Shown in pieces: positions 1 to 10,589 of a DNA stretch of 64,000 bases (position 1 is the stretch's first letter; each line of letters starts with the position of its first letter). This DNA comes from Brachycybe producta. Lineage: Eukaryota > Arthropoda > Diplopoda > Playtdesmida > Andrognathidae. The position numbers and the translations under genes are program-made. The notes below the pieces were generated by a model. It ran no database searches. It worked only from the letters and a program-made list of their open reading frames with translations, and was not told where the DNA came from. The DNA lies in the NCBI GenBank assembly GCA_036925085.1, contig JAUPFP010000126.1, forward strand, positions 137,001 to 201,000. Reading direction: 5' to 3'.

Positions 1-852
1 AGGAGGATTAGGGATAATGAGGATAGTGAAGTCCTCCAAAGAGATCTAGACAGTGTTGAAGAGTGGTGCTCTGAGTGGCATTTACAACTGAATAGGAATA
101 AATGCAATGTTATGCGAGTTTCCCGAAAGCGAGAATCGTTCATGGCAGATTACACAATGGGAGATGTTCAGCTAACCCATGTTGATACCATCAAATATCT
201 TGGCTTAACCTTGTCAAAGGACATGCTTTGGAAAGATCATATAAACAAAGCAGTTGCCAAAGCTAATCAAAGGCTGCGGTTTGTCCAACGCATCCTTAAA
301 CATTGTAAAGAAAATGTAAAGAAGGTCTGTTACTTTACCCTAGTTAGACCTATCTTAGAATATTGTTCCCCAATTTGGAACCCATTTAGAAATAATCTAA
401 AACTAGAAATAGAAATGGTGCAGCGTAGGGCTGCAAGATTTGTAAAGGGACGGTATGCGTATACTGACAGCGTATCGTCTATGCTCCAAGAGCTAGAATG
501 GGAATCATTAGCAGGCCGAAGAAATGAGCAAAGCCTCGCTCTTCTGGGACGTTTGCTGTCTTGTGATAACATTACCCTGCTTAATGGTTTACTAACTCGA
601 AATCCTCGTAAAGGTAGATTTGGGCATTCAAAAACTGTCAAAGAATTAATGGCTAGGACTGATGCATATTTTTGGTCTTTTCTTCCTAATGTTATCAGAC
701 TATGGAATTCTCTTCCTGTGAATAGTTCTTTGTTGGGACGATTTCAATTTCATGATGATGTCTTATTTTTAAATAATGACAATCAGTCGTGTTTGGGAGC
801 AATCCCTCCCTGCCACATGGCTTTCGAGCTGATTGCAGGTGTATTTAATTGA
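1..852 (+). CDS. LINE reverse transcriptase, C-terminal fragment cut by the window edge
   Basis: An open frame runs from base 1 to a stop at 850-852; the first methionine at 112 is internal, because the codons before it read as RT (residues like DSVEEWCSEWHLQLNRNKC). This is the thumb region and C-terminal tail of a non-LTR retrotransposon RT. It shows the family pattern YLGLTLSKDMLWKDHI, then a block with VRPILEYCSPIWNP and VQRRAARFVKGRY, typical of Jockey/CR1-like LINEs. The catalytic YADD box would lie left of the window. The frame is open to its natural stop, so this part is not visibly decayed; completeness upstream is unknown. Clade assignment beyond the Jockey/CR1 group is not possible here. 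Confidence 0.85.
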   Translation, partial: RRIRDNEDSEVLQRDLDSVEEWCSEWHLQLNRNKCNVMRVSRKRESFMADYTMGDVQLTHVDTIKYLGLTLSKDMLWKDHINKAVAKANQRLRFVQRILKHCKENVKKVCYFTLVRPILEYCSPIWNPFRNNLKLEIEMVQRRAARFVKGRYAYTDSVSSMLQELEWESLAGRRNEQSLALLGRLLSCDNITLLNGLLTRNPRKGRFGHSKTVKELMARTDAYFWSFLPNVIRLWNSLPVNSSLLGRFQFHDDVLFLNNDNQSCLGAIPPCHMAFELIAGVFN

Positions 853-1045
853 ATTGAATTATACCTTAGACTAGGCGGGTAATAGTCTAAGATTATACCT
901 TAGACCCTTACTGGTGAATAACGGTCTAAGCTTATACCAGAGTAATGGCCTAAAATTATACAAAAAAAAAAGAAACGTATCCAGTTGTGCTCTAATTACT
1001 AACATCTAAACTATAGAATAGGCGAGTAATAATGGTCTAAATCTA
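853..1045 (+). repeat. LINE 3' tail with imperfect short repeats
   Basis: After the RT stop, a unit with the pattern GGTCTAAG..TTATACC recurs three to four times (about 863-955), then comes an A-rich stretch at 960-972. A further similar piece lies at about 1015-1040. Tandem tails of this kind are usual at the 3' ends of LINEs, so this is read as the 3' UTR and tail of the element above. Confidence 0.6.
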
Positions 1046-1695
1046 AACAAATGCAAACATAGACGCAAAAAAAGACGCCAGAAAAGCCTAGAAAAGAAGC
1101 CATTTTTAGACAATAGACCTAACCCTCCCTTCTCTGCTTCCCACCATTTCCTCACAACAACAAATCAATTTCGTGTATTTTTACTTACCGACAGCTACAA
1201 AAAAAGACGTCTCTAACTGACAAAACACTTTACTCTTATTCTGTTTATTCAGTTATGAATTTACTCAATTGAAAATGTAAAAAAACTACAAATAATAAAA
1301 AAAACGTTTGACACAAATGAAGACGAGGCCAAAACAAGGAGAGAAACAAAACACAGATGATCGACTTTGTTTACGGAAATGACGTCAAACTGACGTTGGA
1401 TTACTATTGGATTAATTATTGTCCACCCCTAAATGCAAATTTGCAAAGCTGCCAGGAAATCCTTTTACTTTAGGAACGATTTTGGTTCATTTATTGAAAG
1501 ACAAAATACAGAGCTTCGTAAAGAACAACATTTATATTTTAACGTGTTTAAATACATTGCAAATTATAAATTAATTTAAATTGAATGTTATAGTAATAAC
1601 TAATAACTAATAAAATAAGCGATATGTTTATCCAAATAGATAATAGATTAAAATAAGTACCTTAACTAATTTTTAAGTCTGTATTACAGTATTAG
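1046..1695. other. No gene seen; AT-rich spacer
   Basis: AT-rich spacer between the LINE tail and the foldback element. A TGACGTCA-like half-site pair and a CCAAT-like box occur near 1380-1410. No coding signal was seen. Confidence 0.5.
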
Positions 1696-2850
1696 CTTGG
1701 ACGAATATAGAGAGACTTGCCACTCTCCATAACAGGCAATTAGAAATCGGGACAAACAGAAGTTGGCTCCGCCCATTTTATGACGAACGAAACTTCTAAT
1801 GAGCCATATGTCTAATAAGCGCCTCTAGTGGCAGTAGGCCAAAAGATGGCTCCCTAAAAAGTTAGCAGACGAAACTTTAACATAGAACTCTATCGAAAAA
1901 TCGCTGCACAGGTAAGTTTTTTGGCCGTTTTCTCACAAATTACTCATGCACCCACTTTTTGTGAATTTTTGAAAAAATAAAGAAAAAAGTACGTAGTTTC
2001 ACATCCACGCATTAGTTTTTTTTTAACATTTCACATTGTTTTGTTATTTTTGATGTTTTATTCTGAACGTTGCTGTTAAACCGAAACTTTTAACATGGAA
2101 GCCAATGGAGATTTCGATAAGTCGGTAAGTTCTTTTGCTTATTTCTTGCAAATTACTTGTACAAATATCTTGAAATTTAAAAAAAATAAAGAAAAAAGTA
2201 CGCAATTTCACAATCAGGCATTGGTTTCTTAATGTCCCTCGTTGTTTGTTTGTTTTCAATGTTTTATTCTGAACAATACACTGAATAATTAAGAGTGAAT
2301 TTTTTTAATAACAGAAGAAAAACAAAACAAAAAACAGGAAGAGTATTTAATTAAACAATGATTAATTATAAAACTAGCTATTTTTATCTTTATTTCTTTA
2401 AAATTTCACAATAATTGTGCAAGTAATTTGCAAGAAATAAGCAAAATAACTTCATGTCGACTTATCGAAATCTCCATTGGCTTCCATGTTAAAAGTTTCG
2501 GTTTAACAGCAACGTTCAGAATAAAACATCAAAAATAACAAAACAATGTGAAATATTAAAAAAACTAATGCATGGATGTGAAACTTCCTTATTTTTTCAA
2601 AAATTCACGACAATTGGGCAAGTAATTTGCGAGAAAACGGAAAAAAAACTTACCTGTGCAGCGATTTTTCCATAGAGGTCTATGTTAAAGTTTCGTCTGC
2701 TAACTTTTTAGGGGGGGGGCCATCTTTTGGCCTACTGCCACTAGAGGCGCTTATTGGAGATATTTCTCATTAGAAGTTTCGTTCGTCATAAAAAGGGCGG
2801 AGCCAACTTATGTTTGTCCCGATTTCTAATTGCCTGTATATTAGTCCAAG
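1696..2850. mobile_element. Foldback (long inverted repeat) element
   Basis: The left arm (from 1696, CTTGGACGAATATA) is repeated inverted at the right end (TATATTAGTCCAAG, ending 2850). The inverted arms run about 500-560 bp each and meet near 2290-2340. The left arm carries about 26 extra bases near its tip. Flanks GTATTAG (1689-1695) and GTATTTG (2851-2857) look like a 7 bp target duplication with one mismatch. Within each arm a second, diverged direct repeat is seen; each copy contains an AACTTT..AACAT stretch followed about 30 bases later by a GTAAGT. No transposase is present, so this is a non-autonomous element. It ends about 140 bp before the DEPDC7-like start codon. Confidence 0.85.
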
Positions 2851-2972
2851 GTATTTGTAACCTTCCTGATATAGTCTTTTATAGGATTCCGTATTCAACT
2901 AAATCAGTAACTATCGATTCAAATGGATTTCAACTGAGTCAAATTAGTTAATTAACCGGTTATTATTTTATG

Positions 2973-2980
2973 TGACGTCA
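2973..2980 (+). promoter_or_regulatory. Candidate CRE site next to the DEPDC7-like start codon
   Basis: A perfect TGACGTCA palindrome sits 13 bp upstream of the start codon at 2993. The sequence is the consensus cAMP-response/ATF site. The position fits a short 5' UTR or a downstream promoter site, but the motif occurs elsewhere in the window (for example near 41780 and 44556), so function is only inferred. Confidence 0.3.
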
Positions 2981-2992
2981 AATTGTAAACTA

Positions 2993-5900
2993 ATGGCGGC
3001 CAACGGTTGCACTGAAGATGTCAAAAGTTGTGTTTCAGAACTAAATTCGGAAGATATCGAGAACTCAGGTATATAAAATATTTGTTAATTCGTACTTTAC
3101 ACGCTAATCATTATTTTTTGTAAGTTTTACAACTTTTCAACGACGAATTTTGATGTTAAAATATAAAGTATTTCCATCAACGACCGAAGTCCATAAGCTA
3201 ACATTGAAACTTAGACCATTGCCCTTAAGCCTTGTTAATGGTCAAAGGTTGAAACTCTCCTATAACTTGCATTAAACGTAAATTGCTTTATAGGTGAAGG
3301 ATTCCTAGACTTCGAAAATCTTCTATAATGGCTTTAAAATATTGAAATGTCTTTTATCTTTTTCATTTTTGCTTCTATAGGACCGTTCAAAGCGACACAA
3401 CTTTGGTACAAGATCATTAGTTACCTTAAAAGTCATGCGAATCTCAAGAGGAGAAGGTTTATCATCCGTCATTATGACAACTGTTTCACTGGAGAAAACG
3501 CAGTCAATGTCGTTTTTCATTGTCTTGTCGAAGAACGAAAGAGTTCGACTTTGATAACGAATGAAATCACTCGGATCAATGCCGTCAAAGTATCGATTTA
3601 GAATTACGTGAGGCATTTTTACGAAATGATCTTGACTCATGGTTGTTTTTGTAGGTCTGTCAGGCGCTGATGGATAATGGCGTTTTTGAATCGGCCGAGG
3701 GAAACGTTAAGACGAGAGCGTTGAGGTTCGTTAACTCTCACATCTTCGAGGACAGCGCTTCGAGGTTCTATCAGTTCGTCTCTTCTACTAAAGGAAGGGA
3801 AACTTACACGACCAAAGATCCCGAAACGCTTCATTCGACAAGCATCGAAGAAGAAGAGCTGAAGTATAACTTAAGATCAATCCTAGATAACTTTCAAATA
3901 AAAACAAAAGATTTTTATTTTTAATATTTTTAAATGGTACAAGTTTAAAAAAAAATTAAAAGTTTCAATATATATATTTTTTGAATTATTGAACATGAAT
4001 TAGGCATGATTTAGTTTTAAATAAAAGTTACAAAAAATAACAACCGTTCTCTTTACCATCTCATGCAGAAATTGTGGTGTAGTTGGCAAACAGATTGAAA
4101 AACTCGATTCTGAAACGAATAACTTTGACGAAACAACGACCTCCAGAAATTTCATTTCATCTCCACTAAGATGGTCTGCCTGTATTTCTCCGTTCAGACG
4201 TTTTCATCCTAATCGCGAGATAAACGAAGATGCGACATCTTTGCCATCGTTTTGTGGCTACTCTCCAATTGCGAACGATGACGAGAACACTCCTACTTCC
4301 GTTCCAACTAGAAGAAGAAGTCAGTCTGTCGGTCGAACGAAAAGTTCCGCTTCAGTTGGACGTATTCTTCATGTGTTGAAAAACAACAATCAGTCGGAAT
4401 CAACAGAAAAATTGGAGACTTCTAGAAAGAACAAGAATGGAAGACCGAACCTGTTACGATTTCAAAAATTCATGTCTTCGAGTTCTACGAGTCTTTTGAG
4501 CGAAGGAGGAGCTTCACAGACCATTGGCAGTTTACTTTTTACATTTAAAGAGATTTTAATAAATAAGGATCGACCAATAATATAATTTTGCCGATATATC
4601 TGGGCCAATACATCAATAAAAACAATCGGCCAATGCGCTTTAAATGCCAATACTTTTAATGTTTTCTAAAAAAAATATAACAAAAACATTTAATAACTTA
4701 TGTTTAATGTGCTAAAGTGCAGTATAACACTCCCTTGCCTTAAATTCGCCTTTGTTCATTAATTTCAACTAAAAAACCTGAAAGAAATTCGAAAAATAGT
4801 GGAACATAATTTAAAAATATAATAATTAGAAATATGAAAGTTAAATGTTGTATATTGCATTATTAACTAAGTGCTTTAAAAACTAACCACGGAAAATGCA
4901 ACTGATTTTAAAGTTAGAATGGACGTCTTTTCATAACTTGAAAAGTTATTAAAAATTAGATTCTTTAGAGGCGCATTTTTAGGAGAATTCTGGATTACTT
5001 GAAGGGTAATTAAGCTACAGTTCACCTATATAAGTTGAGCCTCTAACTAGTCTTTTGTAGTTGAAAAAAAAAACACAATTTCATCACTTGTAGCTTCAGT
5101 AGATTTATAATGGATTCCATAGGTCCTTTTATTTTGCGTTTTTAAATTTCTCTATTTTTGTTGCACTTCTAAAAGTATCGGCATTAAGACATCTTGGTAC
5201 ATTAAAAACCACAGCTATCGGCGCCAATACTATCGGTTTGGCTGATGTATCGGTCGATCCCTTACTAATAAAGAAATGAAAGTATAAACAAAATGGTTTA
5301 TCTCATTTTTCAGACGAGGATTCTGTTTGGAAACAAGTTGCGCTGGCACGTCTTCTTACGTTGGTCGATCTTTCGTTCATTGACGAGATTTTGCAAAGTC
5401 CCAAAAAGAAATTTCAGAGACCAAACAGCACGTCCTGTGTTATTTCGAATCACAGGTTGCTCTCAAAACTAGAGTCGAAAACGACTGGTGTAAATGACAA
5501 CCCTTGGGTTAGAGCCGCTCAAGAGATAACAGACTCTCGTTGCTTCTTACTGGACAATCCGATTCATCTTACGGACATCGAACTAAAGACGCAATCTTTC
5601 GAGACCGTTCAGCGTTACTATCAGAATCTTCCGTCTCCGATCGTTCCTCCGAACTTGAATAAAATTTTCATTGCCGTTCTAGCTCTAGTCAAAGAAGGAA
5701 GGTTCTCGGTTGCCGTCCATGCCTTGCAGTTGTGCGTTCTTTTACTACCGTGGCAACAGAAGAAAGAACTCAAACAACTGTTGCGATTTATGCAATTAGT
5801 AACCGAGGACGTCTCCATAAGACTAAAGAAACAGGTTTGCGACAACAGTTGATATCCTAACTCCGATTATTTTACGTTTTTGGAGAAATTGAAAGCGTGT

Positions 5901-6622
5901 TAGAAACTAGAATGCTATCCGAATCCTTTAATCGCGTTTCATGTTGATATCTTTTAAAATTAAACTTAAGTCACTTTTAAACTGGTATATAAAGCATTAT
6001 TAAAAATATATCAGCATGAAAATAAATTTATATGATAGTGCCACCCTTCTAGTTTCTAAAACGTTTTCCGTTTTCCTTAATTTTTCTCCTAAAAGACAAA
6101 ATAATTAGTGTTTGAAGAGTTTAAAAAAAACCTAAACTTTTTTGTAATTTCAGCTCACAAATCGTCAGTATCTGCTTCAACAGTTCACACCTGTTATAAT
6201 CAGATATGAACTTCTAGCTCAAGATCAAGCTGCCATCCTCGTGAGCTTCATGTTGCACAACTGCGAGCTCGTTTTCACAACACCTGACGATGTGAAACAA
6301 GAAGTCGAGAGGATCTTCTTAGAGTCGAGACTCAACATTGATCCTACTCCTAAAATAGGTTAGAATAAGGTACCAGTATTCAGACGTACAATAGCGAATT
6401 AACTTTTGATTGTCTACTTTAGCAATCAAATTCTGCAACCAAGTTCCTGTAACTTCATACAACGAAGATACAAAGAATGCGTCTCACAAAGCCTTAAAGG
6501 AACTTCTGGACTCGGTAATGGATAGCGTCCACATGTCACTCAGGAATAAAGAGAAATGGCTGAAACGCTTTCGTAAATGTCATCCAGATCTTTACGAAAA
6601 GTGGTACAAAGGAGATGTTTAG
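2993..6622 (+). CDS. DEPDC7: DEP domain-containing protein, DEPDC7-like (seven exons)
   Basis: The product is a DEP-domain protein of the DEPDC7/DEPDC4 family; its exact role is poorly known, and DEP domains in general bind membranes or G-protein signalling partners. Exons read by eye: 2993-3068, 3381-3589, 3655-3863, 4069-4529, 5314-5834, 6154-6358, 6423-6622. They sum to 1881 bp, 626 codons plus stop, with matching phases. Residues about 26-139 form the DEP domain (ATQLWYKIISYL, CFTGENAVNVV, VCQALMDNGVFE, FEDSASRFYQF). Downstream blocks match the vertebrate DEPDC7 layout: VWKQVALARLLTLVD, NPWVRAAQEI, an LLRFMQ helix region, and a KCHPDLYEKWYKGD end. Vertebrate DEPDC7 has about 511 residues; the extra length lies mostly in a serine-rich linker (residues about 166-318). 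The start codon opens a short first exon ending at a GTATAT donor. The exon 4 donor (GTTTAC) is weak but gives the right phase. DEPDC4 is the alternative name. Confidence 0.85.
4564..5264. mobile_element. hAT-like MITE inside intron 4 of the DEPDC7-like gene
   Basis: Terminal inverted repeats pair TAAGGATCGACCAATA at the left with the complement of TATCGGTCGATCCCTTA at the right, followed inward by CCGATA and TCGGC runs. The flanks TTAATAAA (4556-4563) and CTAATAAA (5265-5272) form an 8 bp target duplication with one mismatch, the size used by hAT transposases. The 701 bp interior has no coding frame, so the element is non-autonomous. It fills most of intron 4 (4530-5313). Confidence 0.8.
5876..6135. 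repeat. Foldback repeat family copy 1 (intron 5 of DEPDC7-like gene)
   Basis: A palindromic copy of a dispersed family. GTTAGAAACTAGAA near 5899 faces TTCTAGTTTCTAAAACG near 6048-6064, and CATGTTGATATC near 5940 faces ATATCAGCATGAAAA near 6008. The arms therefore fold on each other around an AT-rich centre. It fills nearly all of intron 5. Confidence 0.65.
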
Positions 6623-7198
6623 TCATTCAGGGATTTTTTTTTATACTTGCCAAAGTTTTACACAAAAAATTGACAAATTGATTTGTTTGTTTTTTAAATC
6701 AAAGCTCTAATTAATTCTGTCTATTAATCAACGAAATATTAATTTTTGAGTCATTTTTGTACAATTGTTTTGCTCACTTTTATTGTTAGTTTTTTAGATT
6801 TATACTTATTGAAGGGCTTCCAACTACTTAATAAAGTAATTAAATGATTTTTAAGCATTTTTAATACACTTTTGTATCAACAAATTTCTTGAATTAAAAA
6901 ACTCATTGTTTTTGTAATACTTAATGGTACATTTCCACTTTATATATGCATGAGTATAATTGAAAACAATGCTTTACGTGTGCAACAGCTAGACAGGATT
7001 TGATGTAAAGGTGGCGTATTATAAGTTATAAACGTTTACTGCAGGGAGGAGACGTAACACCACTGTTTGATCATTTATGACAGCTGTAGTTGTTAATAGT
7101 TGTATTGTTAACGATAACTAAAAGTGAGAAAATCAATACTAATCAATGCAAACTGATCAAATTTAAACACTATTTTCTATGAAAAGTTAAAGTATCTT
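6623..7198. other. No gene seen; 3' flank of DEPDC7-like gene
   Basis: AT-rich sequence after the stop codon. AATAAA-like signals occur near 6830-6840 (TTAATAAAG), a possible cleavage signal for the gene. No other feature was recognised. Confidence 0.4.
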
Positions 7199-7615
7199 GG
7201 GTCCTAATCTTAATGTTTGCTAAGTTCAAGGCAGTGCTAAGCTCAATAACTTGTCATAGAAGGTTTTATATATAAATTGATGACTTTAGCATTAGCTTTG
7301 GCTTAGCAATCATTAAAAATGTGGCAATCTCACAGCAGTTCACAGTTAGCTGTTGTGGTCATATTCTTAATCGGTGTTAAGTCAAAACCATGGCTAACCT
7401 CGTCAACTTTCACATGCAACTTAAGGTCGTATTCTTAATAAGTGCAACGACAAAGGTGGTACTTGACTCATGAACATTTGATAGGAAGTTTCATGTAAAA
7501 ATTGATGAGTTTCGCACTAGCTTCAACTTATAAATCATTAAGAATACAACCATTAATATGTAAAGCTCTTGAGCTTAGCACTAACTATGACTTAGCAATC
7601 ATTAAGAATAGGACC
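7199..7615. mobile_element. MITE with nested inverted repeats
   Basis: Outer termini GGTCCTAATCTTAATG (7199) and CATTAAGAATAGGACC (ending 7615) are inverted repeats, extended inward by a TTGCTAAG/CTTAGCAA pair. Inside, the same terminus recurs in weaker form (ATATTCTTAAT near 7361, GTCGTATTCTTAAT near 7427, ATTAAGAATACAACC near 7554). This suggests an element inserted in or duplicated inside its own kind. Confidence 0.6.
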
Positions 7616-7745
7616 TGTAGAGCTGCAGTTTTAACGTTAATATATGAGAGATCGTAACAGTGGTGACAACACTGTGACAGTAAAATTTGAAAGTATTTCA
7701 CTGGTACAACAGTGTACCACAGTGTACAACAGTGTACTGGTATAA

Positions 7746-8213
7746 CAGTGTTGTAAAGGAATTTCTCAAAACTAATGAATTATTGTAATTAAAATTACTT
7801 GTCCAGTTTAATTAGTAATTCGCCACATTACTAAAAAATGAAAAATTTAAATTAATTTTAAATTTCTTCTTTTATATTTTTGTGCTCAAACTTTTCGAAT
7901 TAAAGAGTTAACTATTCCCGATTATTATGAAATAAAAGACCGATATGCTTTTGAATGTGACTTTCTGCATTCAGTTTTGTAATTGTTTTTAAATCTTTTT
8001 GCATTTAATCATGTCACACTCTTTCAACGTCACCTTGTTAATTTTGTAATTGGAAAGTAACTGAAATGCTTTGGGAAAATCAGAAATTGAAAATGATTTC
8101 TTTTTAAAATTTAGTAATTGCAATTGTAATTATTTTTCATTGTTGTAAATTACAACAATGAAATTGCAGTTTGTAGTGAATTACTTTTAAAAGTTAATTT
8201 GTTCCCAACACTG
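7746..8213. mobile_element. hAT-type MITE (CAGTGTTG ends)
   Basis: Starts CAGTGTTG at 7746 and ends CCCAACACTG at 8213. The interior near both ends is rich in AAAATTACT/AGTAATT, the pattern of a widespread hAT MITE type. No clear 8 bp duplication was found, so the insertion is old or the ends are slightly off. Confidence 0.55.
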
Positions 8214-8756
8214 AATATCAATAATATTTATCTGAAAGTTTCAAAACCTGAGATTTTCAAACATAAATTCAATGAGGTCTTTGAACTTAAGATATTTTTT
8301 TCTTATGAATTTTATTTTGTTCTCTTTTTCTAAAAAAAAAAAGATGTCATTCATCTCCAATTTTAAATGGATTGCGTTAAAATTGTTAGAAAGTTAACAG
8401 GAAATTATTTTACAATCGGTCTTTATTATTTATAAACAAAGGAGGGGGGAGTAAGAGATTATATGTAAATTTTAAAGCAAATTCTAAAACTTGCTAGAAA
8501 ATAGGTTGATAAATAATGGAAAAACATGAATCATAACTCTTGACTGACCAAATTATTCTTTCTAGAAATTTACAGACTAAATATGTGAATACGGCTACAC
8601 GTTGTATTTTAAATAATTTAATTTTCATGATAAATAATGAAAATAACTCATAAACAGCACACTTTAAATAAGTTACTAAAGTTAGTGTGGTTGTGTCAAA
8701 AGTAAACAGTATTTGAAAAGGAAATTACTGTATACCTGGAGTTTGTAGTGAAATGT
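8214..8756. other. No gene seen
   Basis: AT-rich spacer with no recognised repeat or coding signal. Confidence 0.4.
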
Positions 8757-9135
8757 CATTAAGGCGGTTTAAAGTGCTAACGCCTTTCGAATTCTGATTA
8801 TTCTGTCTTCCATGTGCAAAATAAATAGAAAATTGCATTTAATATAGAAATTAGAAGGGTATCTCAATCACTTACGGATAATATGTTGATATTTTTCAAA
8901 ATAAACTTCTTATTTGAGTTTTAAAATGATCCAACTTTACGCAGACGATATTTTTTAATTTTTGTATATAAAAAGTTTATTTTGAAGTATATATCCACAT
9001 GAAAATAGTATTCAGTGATTCAGCTCCCGGTCTAGTTTCTAATACACTTTCAAATTTCATCTTAGTGTTACTCCTCAAAAAAAGAATAACCACAGTTCGA
9101 AAACCAGCTGTTTATAAACCATCATAAGGAAAAAC
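8757..9135. repeat. Foldback repeat family copy 2 (near full length)
   Basis: The best-preserved copy. It starts TTAAGGCGGTTTAAAGTG and ends at a diverged inverted match (TTATAAACCATCATAA). Inner pairs are AGAAATTAGAAGGG against CCGGTCTAGTTTCTAA, and TATGTTGATATTTTTCAAA against TTGAAGTATATATCCACATG. Length is about 380 bp. There is no coding capacity, so it is MITE-like. Confidence 0.7.
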
Positions 9136-9204
9136 TCACACTAATAAGTAATAACTTCAACTTAATAATTCAACTTCACAAACGTTCTGAGCACTTAGCA
9201 TTTT

Positions 9205-9455
9205 GATAGCAATTTTAAGAAAAATTACAGTGTTTTAGAAACTAGAAGAGTAAAAAGTCACGTAAAAATATCATTCATATTTCAGTAACAATTTTATACC
9301 AGTTTGATGAATGCCTACATTTTTATTTTTATGACATTATCAAATTATCAGATCATTTTGGCCAAGTTAGAATTGTGTCCATTATTCTAGACAGTTTCTA
9401 GTATAGTTTCTGAAACACATTCAATTTCAATTTCCTAATGTTACTAGGCGTGACA
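9205..9455. repeat. Foldback repeat family copy 3 (partial)
   Basis: Carries GTTTTAGAAACTAGAAGAG near 9232 and, inverted, TATAGTTTCTGAAACACATTC near 9400-9420. The centre does not align well with other copies. Confidence 0.45.
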
Positions 9456-9599
9456 TATGGAAATCAACACTTGCAACATCGTAGATGTTTCTTGTGTTGT
9501 AACCTTAACTTCCTTTGTCAGCGGACTGTCAGACAACAATACCAGAATCCCACAACAATAACAAAATTCACCTGAGAGATATATATGACACAAGAAATT

Positions 9600-10538
9600 A
9601 GGTTACAAGTGTGTGTAATGCATACACACACGCATAGGCACAGAAGTAAATATACCTGTAGAATGTATATGCTCATGTAATATGCCTGGACCCCCGTCCA
9701 GGCGGTTCTTGGTTTTGACTGTCTTTCTGTTGAATGGCTGGTTCCAGACCAGCCGGTTCAGTTCGGGTGGTGCGACGCTCCACACTCTCAGAGCTCGGGC
9801 TTTTTGACCCGCCGGGTGATCCAGGTCTACTTGTTGACCTGGATGCGCGGCCCTTGGTCGTGCCTCCGCTTCTGATTCGAGTCGGACTCCCTGGCATTGT
9901 CGTTTCTTTTGGGGTTCCCGTGTAGACGGGACTCCCTAGTTCCCACAGTTGAAAAAAACAGCAATGACTACACCTCCCAGAGGTGTCTTCACGAACAAGA
10001 GAAAGACTTTTCTTAAGCGATTAAACTGGTTTATTTTATGTGAATTATAAGTAAAATAAAATGACATAAGCAACTACTTGGAAAATATTCTAAGTCAAGA
10101 AACTACTTGGGCTTAGGATATTCTCAAACTCAACTCTTTCTGGAGAGGATTGAAGAATCTCTGCTTACTCCTCTCGAGGGTACTTCGCATGCTTGTTTTG
10201 TTACTTTGGCCCTTGGGAGGGTCCACCATAGGTCGAGCTGACCAATGGCGATCTCTGGTCCCAAAATATTTCCTTTTTTTGGAACTCGTTTCTCTGAAAT
10301 ATATAAATGATTTTGGAGAAGTCATCTGGGTCTGTCCAGTGTCCCTGCACATGAGGAAAAGTAATTTCCTCTTCTTTAATTGTTTCCATGTGTGCCGGCA
10401 AAAAGTACTTTTCGCCTCTACGGGCACCTGTTTTAGGGCTATCTGGGCACCAGGGGGGTGGGGCGCAATCTCAAGGAGGCATGGTAAGTGATATTCCTCA
10501 CGCATGTGTGTGCTGACACATGTGTAAGGGGTGTCACA
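9600..10538 (-). mobile_element. Remnant of an LTR element (LTR plus start of internal region), minus strand
   Basis: Read on the minus strand, the LTR-like part starts TGTGACACCCC at 10538 and runs to about 9950 (ending in TTTTTTTCA), with an AATAAA signal near its end. It is followed by a GC-rich internal piece whose frame (9897-9673) is rich in Ser, Arg, Gly and Pro, as gag starts often are. GC content here stands out from the surroundings. The only partner LTR in the window is at 46059 in the other orientation, so this is an incomplete, broken fossil. The clade is not identifiable. Confidence 0.5.
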
Positions 10539-10589
10539 CTCACATAGATGTACACACACACACACATTGAACAACTGTGCTTATTGCTT

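Noticed and set aside
10113-10574. 153-codon frame on the minus strand as a gene
   Set aside because: It overlaps the LTR-like remnant and is not kept as an equivalent frame in the related copy at 46059.
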